From positions 3,100,001 to 3,164,000 of the forward strand of contig OY762279.1 of NCBI GenBank assembly GCA_963665455.1: a DNA stretch of 64,000 nt, given 5' to 3'. Source of the stretch: VXNE01 sp963665455 (lineage in GTDB: Bacteria; Pseudomonadota; Gammaproteobacteria; Pseudomonadales; Azotimanducaceae). The notes below the pieces were generated by a model that saw nothing but the letters and a program-made list of their open reading frames with translations, was not told the origin of the DNA and ran no database searches. A program made the position numbers and the translations under genes. Of this stretch, positions 44,891 to 53,398 are shown in pieces; positions within the stretch are counted from its first letter, which is position 1; every line of letters begins with the position of its first letter.

Positions 44891-45820
44891 ATGAGTCTCG
44901 GATTCGTATTCCCCGGTCAGGGTGCGCAGGCCGTCGGCATGGGCGGCGATTTTCTGGAGGGCGATGCGGTCGTCCGGGAGCGGTTCGACGAGGCGAACGA
45001 GGCGCTCGGCTTCGATCTCGTCTCCGTCATGCTCGAAGGCCCCGCGGAGCGCCTGGCGGAGACCGAAGTGACGCAGCCGGCGTTGCTCACCGTGGGCGTG
45101 GCGCTGTGGGACGCGTGGTGCGCCCGGGGCGGTCCGGCGCCGGCGCTCATGGCTGGACACAGCCTGGGCGAATACACCGCCCTCGCGGCCGCGGGATCGC
45201 TGGCCTTCGCGGATGCCGTGAGGCTGGTGCATGCCCGGGGCCGTTACATGCAGGAGGCCGTCCCCGTCGGGGAGGGTGCCATGGCGGCCATTCTTGGGCT
45301 CGAGGACGACACCGTGTCGCGCTGTTGCTCCGAGGCGGACGGCGTCGTCGCGCCGGCGAACCTCAATGCCCCGGGGCAAGTGGTGATCTCCGGCGCGGCG
45401 GGGGCCGTGGCCGAGGCCGTCGAGGCCTGCAAGTCGGCGGGTGCACGCCGCGCGGTCCCACTCAACGTCAGCGGACCCTTCCACTGTGCCCTCATGCGTC
45501 CGGCCGCGGAGCGCCTGCAGGAACTGCTGGACGCGGTGGACGTGGCTCCGCCGGAGATTCCGGTCGTCCACAATGTCGACGCCGGGGTGGCGGACGGGCC
45601 GGACGACATCCGACGGAAGCTGGTGGATCAACTCGATTCGCCCGTGCGCTGGCGCGACTGCGTCGTGGCCATGCGGGATCGCGGGGTGGATCGTCTCGTC
45701 GAGTGCGGGCCGGGCAACGTGCTCGCGGGCTTGGCCAGGCGGATCGACCGTACCCTTGAGGTGAGCGGCGTGGGGAGCCCGGCGGCCATGGCGAGCGCCC
45801 TGTCCTCGGGCGAGTCATGA
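44891..45820 (+). CDS. fabD: Malonyl-CoA:ACP transacylase
   Basis: A 309-residue FabD. FVFPGQGAQAVGMG opens the protein, the nucleophile Ser is in AGHSLGEY, and the active-site His is in GPFHCALM. It loads malonate onto ACP to start each fatty-acid elongation. The ATG at 44891 gives the family-type N terminus; a GTG at 44867, overlapping the plsX stop, would add eight residues. It overlaps fabG by four bases (ATGA). Confidence 0.95.
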   Translation: MSLGFVFPGQGAQAVGMGGDFLEGDAVVRERFDEANEALGFDLVSVMLEGPAERLAETEVTQPALLTVGVALWDAWCARGGPAPALMAGHSLGEYTALAAAGSLAFADAVRLVHARGRYMQEAVPVGEGAMAAILGLEDDTVSRCCSEADGVVAPANLNAPGQVVISGAAGAVAEAVEACKSAGARRAVPLNVSGPFHCALMRPAAERLQELLDAVDVAPPEIPVVHNVDAGVADGPDDIRRKLVDQLDSPVRWRDCVVAMRDRGVDRLVECGPGNVLAGLARRIDRTLEVSGVGSPAAMASALSSGES

Positions 45821-46548
45821 GCGAGGCACGGGTCGCCCTGGTCACCGGAGCCAGTCGGGGCATCGGGCGCGCCATTGCCGCCCGGCTCGTGGCCGATGGC
45901 TTCCACGTCGTGGGGACGGCCACCACGGAAGAAGGCGTGCGGGAGATCGAGACCGCGCTCGGGGACGGCGGCTCCGCCGTAGTCCTGCGCCTGCAGGATC
46001 CCGCCTCCATCCAAGCGGCGATCACGCGGATCGGCGAGCAGTGGGGTGCGCCGCTGGTGCTCGTGAACAACGCCGGCATCGCGCGGGACGGCCTGCTGAT
46101 GCGGATGTCGGACGATGCGTGGGACGACGTGGTGAGCACCAACCTCGGTGGCGTGTACCGGCTCACCCGGCCGCTGCTGCGGGCCATGATGCGCGCGCGG
46201 TGGGGCCGCATCGTCAACCTGAGCTCCGTTGTCGGGCGGATGGGCAATGCCGGGCAGGCGAACTATGCCGCCGCGAAGGCGGGCATCGAGGGGTTCACCC
46301 GGGCGTTGGCGCGGGAGGTGGCCTCGCGGGGCATCACGGTGAATGCGGTGGCGCCCGGCTTCATCGACACGGACATGACGGCGGCACTCGGCGACGACCA
46401 GCGAACGGCGATGCTCGAGGGCATTCCACTCGGCCGCATGGGTGTCCCGGCCGACGTCGCCGGGGTGGTTTCGTTCTTGGTGGGAGACGATGCCTCGTAC
46501 ATCACCGGCGAGACGGTGCACGTCAATGGCGGATTGCACATGGCATGA
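45817..46548 (+). CDS. fabG: 3-oxoacyl-ACP reductase
   Basis: A 243-residue SDR. NADPH-binding TGASRGIGRA near the N terminus, NNAGIARDGL, the catalytic Ser in NLSSVVGRMG, YAAAKAG with Tyr and Lys, and the C-terminal GETVHVNGG. It reduces 3-oxoacyl-ACP in each elongation cycle. Its place between fabD and acpP is the standard order. Confidence 0.97.
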   Translation: MSEARVALVTGASRGIGRAIAARLVADGFHVVGTATTEEGVREIETALGDGGSAVVLRLQDPASIQAAITRIGEQWGAPLVLVNNAGIARDGLLMRMSDDAWDDVVSTNLGGVYRLTRPLLRAMMRARWGRIVNLSSVVGRMGNAGQANYAAAKAGIEGFTRALAREVASRGITVNAVAPGFIDTDMTAALGDDQRTAMLEGIPLGRMGVPADVAGVVSFLVGDDASYITGETVHVNGGLHMA

Positions 46549-46597
46549 CCGCTGCTTACACTAGGCGCCGCTCCGCCCCGGGAAGGATCGACAAGAC

Positions 46598-46830
46598 ATG
46601 AGCAGTGTTGAGGACGGGTCAAGAAACTCATCTGCGAACAACTCGGCGTCAAAGAGGATCAGGTCAAGGACGAGGCGTCGTTCGTGGAGGACCTTGGTGC
46701 CGATTCGCTGGATACGGTCGAACTCGTGATGGCCCTCGAGGAGGAGTTCGAGACGGAAATTCCTGACGAGGAGGCCGAGAAGATCACCACCGTGAAGGAG
46801 GCGATCGACTACATCCTCGCGAATCAATAG
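46598..46830 (+). pseudogene. acpP: Acyl carrier protein gene with an apparent one-base deletion after codon 6
   Basis: From the ATG at 46598 the frame reads MSSVED and then leaves the ACP sequence. Shifting back one base at about 46615 restores a near-perfect AcpP: VKKLICEQLGV, SFVEDLGADSLDTVELVMAL with the phosphopantetheine Ser in DSL, then EIPDEEAEKITTV, ending at a TAG. The ACP frame has a TGA at 46609 just upstream and no standard start before a GTG deep in helix I-II, so it cannot be translated whole as written. One base (GAGGACCGG written as GAGGACGG) seems missing. AcpP is essential, so an assembly error is the first explanation. A GGAAGG lies before the ATG. Confidence 0.88.
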
Positions 46831-46932
46831 CCCACCGGGCTCACTGAACGCGGCGGGGCCGTGCGGGCCCCGTCAACATCGCAATCGAAGGCCAACCCGG
46901 TCCCTGATCGGGAACGCGCTTGGGATAAATCC

Positions 46933-48171
46933 ATGGAAAGGCGCAGGGTAGTCGTCACGGGCCTCGGGATGCTCTCTCCCATCGGCAACACGGTGGAGGA
47001 GTCCTGGGCCAGCGCCTTGGCGGGCAGGAGTGGCGCCGCCGCCATCGACACGTTCGACGCCGCCAATCACGGCGTCAAGATCGCGGCGACGGTCAAGGGC
47101 TTCGACGCGAGCGCGCACCTCGACCGCCGGGAAGCACGCCGGATCGACCCCTTCATCCAATACGGCCTTGTCGCCGGTGCCCAAGCCGTCGAGGATGCCG
47201 GCCTTGAGGATGCCCCAGAAGAGACCCGCCTACGGACCGGGGTCGCCGTCGGTTCCGGCATCGGAGGCATCAACACCATCGAGGACACCCACTCGACGCT
47301 GTTGAAGAGCGGCCCGCGCCGGGTTTCGCCCTTCTTCGTCCCCGCCAGCATCATCAACATGATCTCCGGGAACCTGTCCATCCGCTATGGCTTCGCGGGG
47401 CCGAACGCCGCGATCGTCACGGCCTGCGCCACCGGCACGCACAACATCGGCTACGGCGCCCGCATGATTCAATACGGCGACGCGGATGTCATGGTGGTCG
47501 GCGGCTCGGAACAGGCGACGTCGCCGCTGACGGTCGCGGGATTCGCGGCCATGCGCGCGTTGTCCTCCCGCAACGATGATCCGGAAGGGGCGAGCCGCCC
47601 GTGGGACCGGGACCGGGACGGCTTCGTGCTCGGCGACGGGGCCGGGGTGATGGTGCTCGAGGAGTACGAGCACGCCAGGGCCCGGGGGGCAAAGATCTAC
47701 TGCGAAGTGGCCGGCGTCGGCATGAGTGGCGACGCCCACCACATCACCAGTCCGCCGGACGACGGCGCCGGCGCGGTGGCGTCCATGCGCAACGCCATTC
47801 GCGACGCGGGGCGCGACCCCGACGACATCCACTACGTCAATGCCCACGGCACCTCGACCCCGCAGGGGGACGTGGCCGAGACATTGGCCATCAAGGCGAC
47901 CTTCGGCGACGACACCCGGGTGGCCGTCAGTTCGAGCAAGTCGATGATAGGCCACCTGCTCGGCGCCGCCGGCGCGGTCGAGGCCATCTTCACGGTGCTC
48001 GCCCTGCATCATCAGGTGGCGCATCCGACCATCAACCTGGAGCATCCGAGCGAGGAGTGCGATCTGGACTATCTCGCGGAAGGTGCCCGGGAGATGCGCA
48101 TCGATGCCGCGCTGACGAACTCCTTCGGCTTCGGCGGCACGAACGGATCGCTGGTCTTCACGCGGGTGTAA
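46933..48171 (+). CDS. fabF: 3-oxoacyl-ACP synthase II
   Basis: A 412-residue condensing enzyme. The start RRRVVVTGLGMLSPIGN is typical. The triad is complete: Cys165 in VTACATGTH, His near 305 in VNAHGTSTPQGD and His near 342 in GHLLGAAGAVEA. It extends acyl-ACP with malonyl-ACP. The ATG at 46933 is chosen over the upstream open frame. It sits 102 bases after acpP. Confidence 0.97.
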   Translation: MERRRVVVTGLGMLSPIGNTVEESWASALAGRSGAAAIDTFDAANHGVKIAATVKGFDASAHLDRREARRIDPFIQYGLVAGAQAVEDAGLEDAPEETRLRTGVAVGSGIGGINTIEDTHSTLLKSGPRRVSPFFVPASIINMISGNLSIRYGFAGPNAAIVTACATGTHNIGYGARMIQYGDADVMVVGGSEQATSPLTVAGFAAMRALSSRNDDPEGASRPWDRDRDGFVLGDGAGVMVLEEYEHARARGAKIYCEVAGVGMSGDAHHITSPPDDGAGAVASMRNAIRDAGRDPDDIHYVNAHGTSTPQGDVAETLAIKATFGDDTRVAVSSSKSMIGHLLGAAGAVEAIFTVLALHHQVAHPTINLEHPSEECDLDYLAEGAREMRIDAALTNSFGFGGTNGSLVFTRV

Positions 48172-48220
48172 CGGCCCGATAGCATGGCCGCGAGGTGGCC
48201 ATTCGAGGGGATTCCGCAAC

Positions 48221-49267
48221 GTGAACACGACCCGCGCCGCCCGGCGACGGTCGCTGGTTCTGTGGATGGCCTTGGGGTCGGCTGCGGTGCTGGCGACCGC
48301 CGGGGCATGGGTGTGGAACCTCTCCGCCTGGGGCGAGCGAGGCGGGCCGCTGTCCGCCCCGGCCGTGTTCGTGGTGGCGCCCGGCAGCACGCTGGCTGCC
48401 GTCGCGCGGGGGCTCGAGGGCGCGGGCGTGGTCAGCGACGCGTCCCGGTTTCGCTGGCTCGCACGGCTGCGCGACGTGGCGGAGGCGTTGCGCGCGGGCG
48501 AATATCGGTTCACGGCTGGGGCGACGCCGGCAGGCGTGCTCGAGCAACTGGTACACGGGGACGTTGTGGTGCACCGGTTGCGCATCGTGGAGGGGAGTTC
48601 GGTACGGGATGTCCTGGACGTGCTCGGGGACGCGCCGGGCCTGCATCGCGTCTTGGATGACGCCACGCCGGCGAACCTGCTCGCGCACTTGGGCCTTGGC
48701 GGCGGCCACGCCGAGGGATGGTTCTTCCCGGACACATATCACTACGTGCGGGGCGACACGGATGCCGATGTGCTGCTGCGGGCGCATCGGCGGATGCGCG
48801 ACGTACTTGCGGGGGCGTGGGGGACGCGGGACGCCGACCTGCCCTACGGCGACGAGAAAGACGCCCTGATCCTGGCGTCCATCGTCGAGAAGGAGACCGG
48901 GCGGGCGGAACACCGGGCGAAGATCGCCGGCGTGCTCGTGCGGCGCCTCGTGCGCGGCATGCGCCTGCAGACCGATCCGACCGTCATCTACGGATTGGGC
49001 ACGGCCTTCGACGGCAACCTCACCCGTGCCGACCTCGAGCGGGACGGCCCGTACAACACCTACACCCGGGGCGGGCTGCCGCCGACGCCGATCGCGCTGC
49101 CCGGTCGGGCGGCCATCGAGGCGGCGTTGCATCCGGCCCCGGGTACGGAGCTGTACTTCGTCGCCCAAGGGGATGGCGCGACTTGGTTTTCGGACACGTT
49201 GCGGGAGCACAACGCCGCCGTGCGTCGTTTTCAGTTGACCGGGAAGCAGTTGGCCGGCAAGCCGTGA
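48221..49267 (+). CDS. mltG: Endolytic murein transglycosylase
   Basis: A 348-residue MltG (YceG). One N-terminal membrane helix (LVLWMALGSAAVLATAGAWVW), a LysM-like part (FVVAPGSTLAAVARGLEGAGV), then the catalytic YceG domain with EGWFFPDTYHY and the active Glu in SIVEKETG, and RLQTDPTVIYGLG and YNTYTRGGLPPTPI near the end. It cuts nascent glycan strands in the periplasm and sets their length. The start is GTG, and the end overlaps tmk (GTGA). Confidence 0.95.
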   Translation: MNTTRAARRRSLVLWMALGSAAVLATAGAWVWNLSAWGERGGPLSAPAVFVVAPGSTLAAVARGLEGAGVVSDASRFRWLARLRDVAEALRAGEYRFTAGATPAGVLEQLVHGDVVVHRLRIVEGSSVRDVLDVLGDAPGLHRVLDDATPANLLAHLGLGGGHAEGWFFPDTYHYVRGDTDADVLLRAHRRMRDVLAGAWGTRDADLPYGDEKDALILASIVEKETGRAEHRAKIAGVLVRRLVRGMRLQTDPTVIYGLGTAFDGNLTRADLERDGPYNTYTRGGLPPTPIALPGRAAIEAALHPAPGTELYFVAQGDGATWFSDTLREHNAAVRRFQLTGKQLAGKP

Positions 49268-49917
49268 AGCGCGGGCGTTTCATCAGCCTGGAGGGCGTCG
49301 ATGGCGCCGGCAAGACGTCGAGCCTGGAGGTCATCGAGGGCTGCCTGTCGGATAGCGGGAAGGACGTCCTGGTCACCCGGGAGCCCGGCGGCACGCCGTT
49401 CGCGGAGGAGCTGCGCGGCCTCTTGCTCGCGTCACACGCGGAAGCCGTCGATCCTCTGGCGGAAACCCTGCTCCTGTTCGCCGCCCGGGCGCAGCACGTC
49501 AAGACCGTGATCGAGCCGGCGCTGGCCGGGGGTAGGTGGGTGCTCTGCGACCGCTTCACCGATGCGACCCGGGCCTATCAGGGCGGCGGACGTGGCGTCG
49601 ACGGCGACGCGATCGATACACTAGCGGGCTTGGTGCATCCGGGCCTTGAGCCGGACCTCACGATCTATCTCGACCTGCCCGTGGCGCAGGCACGCGGCCG
49701 CATCGGTGCGACGGACCTCTTTGGGGAAGCAGATGCCGCCGGCCTTGATCGCTTCGAGCGCGAGCGAGCGTCTTTTCACGAACGCGTGCGGGCCCGCTAT
49801 CGGGAACTCGCGCAATCGGCGCCGCGCATCCGCACGGTCGACGCGAGCCTCCCCGAGCCGGAGGTGGCCAGCCGGATCGTGTCCTTGGTCGCCCGGTTCG
49901 TGGACGCGGACGGATGA
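49264..49917 (+). CDS. tmk: Thymidylate kinase
   Basis: A 217-residue kinase that makes dTDP from dTMP. P-loop EGVDGAGKTS near residue 10, DRFTDATRAYQGGGRG near 99 with the DR(Y/F) motif, and a LID region without the Arg-rich loop of eukaryotic enzymes. GTG start overlapping mltG by four bases; the end overlaps holB by four bases. Confidence 0.95.
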   Translation: MKRGRFISLEGVDGAGKTSSLEVIEGCLSDSGKDVLVTREPGGTPFAEELRGLLLASHAEAVDPLAETLLLFAARAQHVKTVIEPALAGGRWVLCDRFTDATRAYQGGGRGVDGDAIDTLAGLVHPGLEPDLTIYLDLPVAQARGRIGATDLFGEADAAGLDRFERERASFHERVRARYRELAQSAPRIRTVDASLPEPEVASRIVSLVARFVDADG

Positions 49918-50780
49918 CGCTCCCGTCCTGGCTCTCCGAACCCGCAGGCCGTCTCGTGCGCATGCTAGAGGGTGGGCGCGCCCCCCATGCGGTATTGATC
50001 GACGGCCCCGGGGGCTGGGGCGAGGGTCTGCTCGCGAGCGACTTCGCCCTGCGGCTCCTGGGTCCCGGCGTCTCGGGCGATGCCCGCTCGCTCGCGCACC
50101 CGGACTTGCGCTGGGTCGAGCCCGAGGAGGCGACGGTGAAGATCGAGCAGGTACGCGACCTGATCGGCTTCATGCACCAGACCGCGGTCCGGGGTGGGGC
50201 CAAGGTGGCCGTGCTCGAGTGCGCGGAGCGGATGACCGTAAACGCGGCGAATGCGCTGTTGAAGACCTTGGAGGAGCCTCCGGCGGGGAGCTACCTCTTG
50301 CTGGTGACGAGTGCACCCCAGCGGCTTCCGGCCACGGTGCGCAGCCGTTGTCAGCGGATGCCCGTGTATCCCGCGCCTCCCGGCATCGTGGAGACGTGGC
50401 TGGCCGAGCGCGGTTTCGAGTCCCCCGCCGCCGGGCACCTGTTGGTCGAGCTGGGCGGCGCGCCGTACCGCGCGTTGGACGCGCTGGAGCGGGACGAGGC
50501 ACCCATCTGGGACGTGCTCCAAGCCGTCGCGGCGGGGCGGACCGGTGCCTTGGACGCGGCGTCGGAATGGCGCGCCGGGGATCTTGCGGAACTCTGTGCC
50601 CGTTGGCTGCGTCACGTCCACCGATTGGCGCGCACGCGGGCGGACGCGCGTCCCCTGCTCGGCTTCGCGGCGCGGCTGACCACGTTGCGCGCCGCCGCGC
50701 TCACCAACAGCGGCCTCGCCCGACAGGTGCAGCTCGAGCGCCTGTTGCTCGATTGGCCCAGGGTTTCAGCCTCTTCCTAA
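49914..50780 (+). CDS. holB: DNA polymerase III delta prime subunit
   Basis: A 288-residue clamp-loader subunit, somewhat shorter than the 334 residues of E. coli. The AAA+ core has a degenerate P-loop (DGPGGWGEGLL, lacking the Lys-Thr), as expected for delta prime, and the SRC motif in VRSRCQRM near residue 145. MTVNAANALLKTLEEPP is the most conserved segment. The zinc-finger Cys of E. coli delta prime are not evident. Standard position between tmk and pilZ. Confidence 0.92.
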   Translation: MTLPSWLSEPAGRLVRMLEGGRAPHAVLIDGPGGWGEGLLASDFALRLLGPGVSGDARSLAHPDLRWVEPEEATVKIEQVRDLIGFMHQTAVRGGAKVAVLECAERMTVNAANALLKTLEEPPAGSYLLLVTSAPQRLPATVRSRCQRMPVYPAPPGIVETWLAERGFESPAAGHLLVELGGAPYRALDALERDEAPIWDVLQAVAAGRTGALDAASEWRAGDLAELCARWLRHVHRLARTRADARPLLGFAARLTTLRAAALTNSGLARQVQLERLLLDWPRVSASS

Positions 50781-50863
50781 TCTCCGCATGGGCGATGTCT
50801 GATAGACGGCGGCGCGCTGCTGTCGATGATGGGCGGGTGTCCTCAAGAACAGGAGTGCTCCGG

Positions 50864-51211
50864 ATGATGGACCATCGTGAACGTGGCGGATTGCTGGCGC
50901 TCACCATCGCCGACGCGAGCGTGCTGCACGCGACCTACATGCCCTTCGTCAAGCACGGCGGCTTGTTCGTGCCCACGACCGACGCCCATGAACTCGGCGA
51001 CGAGGTGTTCGTGCTGCTCGGGCTCCCGGACGCGCCGGAGCCCATCCCCGTGGCGGGGCGCGTCGTGTGGGTGACCCCGAGCCATGCCCGGGACGGGCGG
51101 GTCGCCGGTATCGGCGTGCAGCTGAGCGCCGGGGACGATCTCGTGCGATCCCGGATCGAGGGCTGCCTGGGCGACTTGATCGAGTCCGACCGGCCCACGC
51201 ACACCATGTAG
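50864..51211 (+). CDS. pilZ: PilZ domain protein (type IV pilus type)
   Basis: A 115-residue PilZ resembling the Pseudomonas type IV pilus protein: ADASVLHATYMPFVKHGGLFVPT, DEVFVLLGLPD, VAGRVVWVTP and the diagnostic end RPTHTM. Like that protein it lacks the RxxxR and D/NxSxxG motifs for cyclic-di-GMP, so it probably acts through protein contacts with PilB/FimX-type partners. AGGAG lies eight bases before the ATG. Last gene of the operon. Confidence 0.93.
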   Translation: MMDHRERGGLLALTIADASVLHATYMPFVKHGGLFVPTTDAHELGDEVFVLLGLPDAPEPIPVAGRVVWVTPSHARDGRVAGIGVQLSAGDDLVRSRIEGCLGDLIESDRPTHTM

Positions 51212-51256
51212 CGCGAGCGACCCTACGGGTCGTTGGCGTTTCGCTTACGCGAGTTC

Positions 51257-53398
51257 CTACGCCAAACGGCGCTCGAGGAAGTCGAGGATGGCGTGGTAGC
51301 GGTGCACGGCGACGCTCCGCTCCTGCAGGGCGTGCTTGGCGCCGGGGTAGGTCATCAACTCGAACGCGACATTGCGCTCCTGCAACGCCGCGAGGAGCTT
51401 CGTCGTGTGCGTGAAGAGCACGTTGTCGTCGGCCATGCCGTGCATGAGCAGGAGCGGTGCGCGTAGGGCATCGAGATACGGAAACACGGAGCTTCGCCGG
51501 TACTGCTCCGGGCTCGCCTCCGGCGTCCCGAGATAGCGCTCCGTGTAGTGGGTGTCGTAGAGACGCCAGTCGGTCACGGGCGCCACGCTGACCCCGGCAG
51601 CGAACGTCTCCGGCGCCTTGCCCAGACAGAGCAGGGCCATGTAGCCGCCATAGCTGTGTCCGAACACCCCGATGCGGTCGCCATCGACCCAGTCGAGACC
51701 GCGCAGGAACTCCACGCCGGCGAGTTGGTCGCGTACTTCGACCTCGCCGAGGCGGTGGTGGATGGCGTTCTCGAAGTCCTTTGACCGCCCGGCGCCACCC
51801 CGGTTGTCGAGTTCGAATACGCCGAAGCCCCGTTGCACGAAGAGCTGCAGGGGCAGGGGCGTCCACTCCCGGCGCACGCGCTGCACGCCGGGGCCGCCAT
51901 AGACATGCACGATGACCGGATAGCGTGCCCCGGTCGCCCTGTCCCGCGGCGGTGTCAGCCGATAGTGGAGCCGCTGCCCGTCCTCCGCGACGATGCTCCC
52001 GAAGCGGGCGGTTGCGTGATGGTCGAGGAACGGCCGATAGGGATGGTCGCGGTCCACGGCGCCGGGAAGCACGGTGCGCCATTCCCCGGCCGCGAGTTCG
52101 AGCAGTTCGATGCCGGTGGGCGTCGCCGGGTCCGTCTTGGTGACGGCGCAGAGCGTACTGTTCCGGGCGATGGCGCCGTCGTGGCATGCGTCGCCGGACG
52201 TCAGGGGCCGGGCGACGCCGCCGGTGGCCCCGTCGAGTGCGATGCGGTAGACGTGCTGTACGGTGGGGTCGCCGCGCCAACCGGTGACGAGGGCGTCGTC
52301 GCCGAACATGCCAATGACGCGAGCGATCCGGTTGAGGCCCGTCGGCACGGGCTCAAGTTCCCCGTCGAATCGATACAGGTCGGCGCTGCCCCGCCGCTCC
52401 GACGTCCAAAGAAATGCATCGCCGCGCCCGGTGAAGACGAGGTTGTCGTGCAGGTTCACCCAAGTCTCGCTGGTCTCCTCGAAGAGCCTGCCGAGGCTTC
52501 CGCTGGTGGGCTCGTAACGCATCACGGCCAGGGACCTCTGATCCCGCGTTTGCGCTTGGAGGACGACATCGTTGCCGGGGGCGAACGCGACCCGTGCGAG
52601 ATAGGCGTGGCCATCCGCGTCCCAGGGAATCCAGGCCGGTGGCCCAACACGCCCGTCGTCCGCGACGGGAACGAGCGCCAGACGTACCTCCGCGTTCGTT
52701 CCGCCGGCGAACGGATAGCGTTGTGGCACGGCGTCGAAGCGGTCCGCCGCCAGTTCCGGACGCCGCGACTCGGGGATGGGCGACTCGTCGGCGCGGGTGT
52801 AGGCGAGGTACCGGTCGTCGGCGGACCACCAATGTCCTTCGAAGCGGTGCATCTCCTCCTGCGCGATGAACTCGGGGAGTCCATTCGTGATCGTCCCCCC
52901 GCCGTCGTCCGTCACTGGGTGTGCGCTCCCCGTGCGCAGGTCGTGTATCCAGAGATTCCCGTCGCACACCCAGCTCACGTAGCGCCCGGTATTCGACAGG
53001 GTGATGCCCGTCTGACGGGCGTCGGGCGGGGACACGGGCGTCGTGGTGCCGCCGTCGAGGTCGTGCAGCACGGCTTGGCCACCGGCCGTGAGCAACAACC
53101 GGCGGCCGTCGGGATGCCACGCATGGGACGTGATGCCGCCGGCGAACTGCCGCCGCCGCTCCCGCTCCGCCTTCTCCGCCTCGGTGGGCGCGCCCTCCAG
53201 GAACGCACGGGCGTTCACGCGTTCCTCGAGGCGCCCGGAGGCCGTGTCGTAGCACCAAAGGTCGAGGCGTTCGCGGTCCTCCGCCGCGGGCCGCAGGAAA
53301 CTGACGAAGCGGCCACCAGGCGCGACCTTCACCTGCACGGGCAACCGGCCCGACAGGGGTGGGTCGGCGAACAGGCGTTCGACGGACAGCCGCGTCAA
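51257..53398 (-). CDS. Dipeptidyl peptidase IV family (S9B) serine peptidase
   Basis: A 713-residue peptidase. An N-terminal beta-propeller includes the FIAQEEMHR Glu pair that holds the substrate amino terminus in DPP4. The C-terminal alpha/beta hydrolase domain has the nucleophile in FGHSYGGYMAL, the Asp in HGMADDNV and the His in GAKHAL. It removes X-Pro dipeptides. No signal peptide is visible. The start is a TTG overlapping the stop of the prolidase gene (TTGA). The two enzymes form a proline-peptide degradation operon. Confidence 0.92.
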   Translation of the reverse strand: MTRLSVERLFADPPLSGRLPVQVKVAPGGRFVSFLRPAAEDRERLDLWCYDTASGRLEERVNARAFLEGAPTEAEKAERERRRQFAGGITSHAWHPDGRRLLLTAGGQAVLHDLDGGTTTPVSPPDARQTGITLSNTGRYVSWVCDGNLWIHDLRTGSAHPVTDDGGGTITNGLPEFIAQEEMHRFEGHWWSADDRYLAYTRADESPIPESRRPELAADRFDAVPQRYPFAGGTNAEVRLALVPVADDGRVGPPAWIPWDADGHAYLARVAFAPGNDVVLQAQTRDQRSLAVMRYEPTSGSLGRLFEETSETWVNLHDNLVFTGRGDAFLWTSERRGSADLYRFDGELEPVPTGLNRIARVIGMFGDDALVTGWRGDPTVQHVYRIALDGATGGVARPLTSGDACHDGAIARNSTLCAVTKTDPATPTGIELLELAAGEWRTVLPGAVDRDHPYRPFLDHHATARFGSIVAEDGQRLHYRLTPPRDRATGARYPVIVHVYGGPGVQRVRREWTPLPLQLFVQRGFGVFELDNRGGAGRSKDFENAIHHRLGEVEVRDQLAGVEFLRGLDWVDGDRIGVFGHSYGGYMALLCLGKAPETFAAGVSVAPVTDWRLYDTHYTERYLGTPEASPEQYRRSSVFPYLDALRAPLLLMHGMADDNVLFTHTTKLLAALQERNVAFELMTYPGAKHALQERSVAVHRYHAILDFLERRLA

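Noticed and set aside
46598..46640. Programmed -1 frameshifting to make AcpP
   Set aside because: No X-XXY-YYZ slippery site and no obvious downstream structure. A lost base is simpler.
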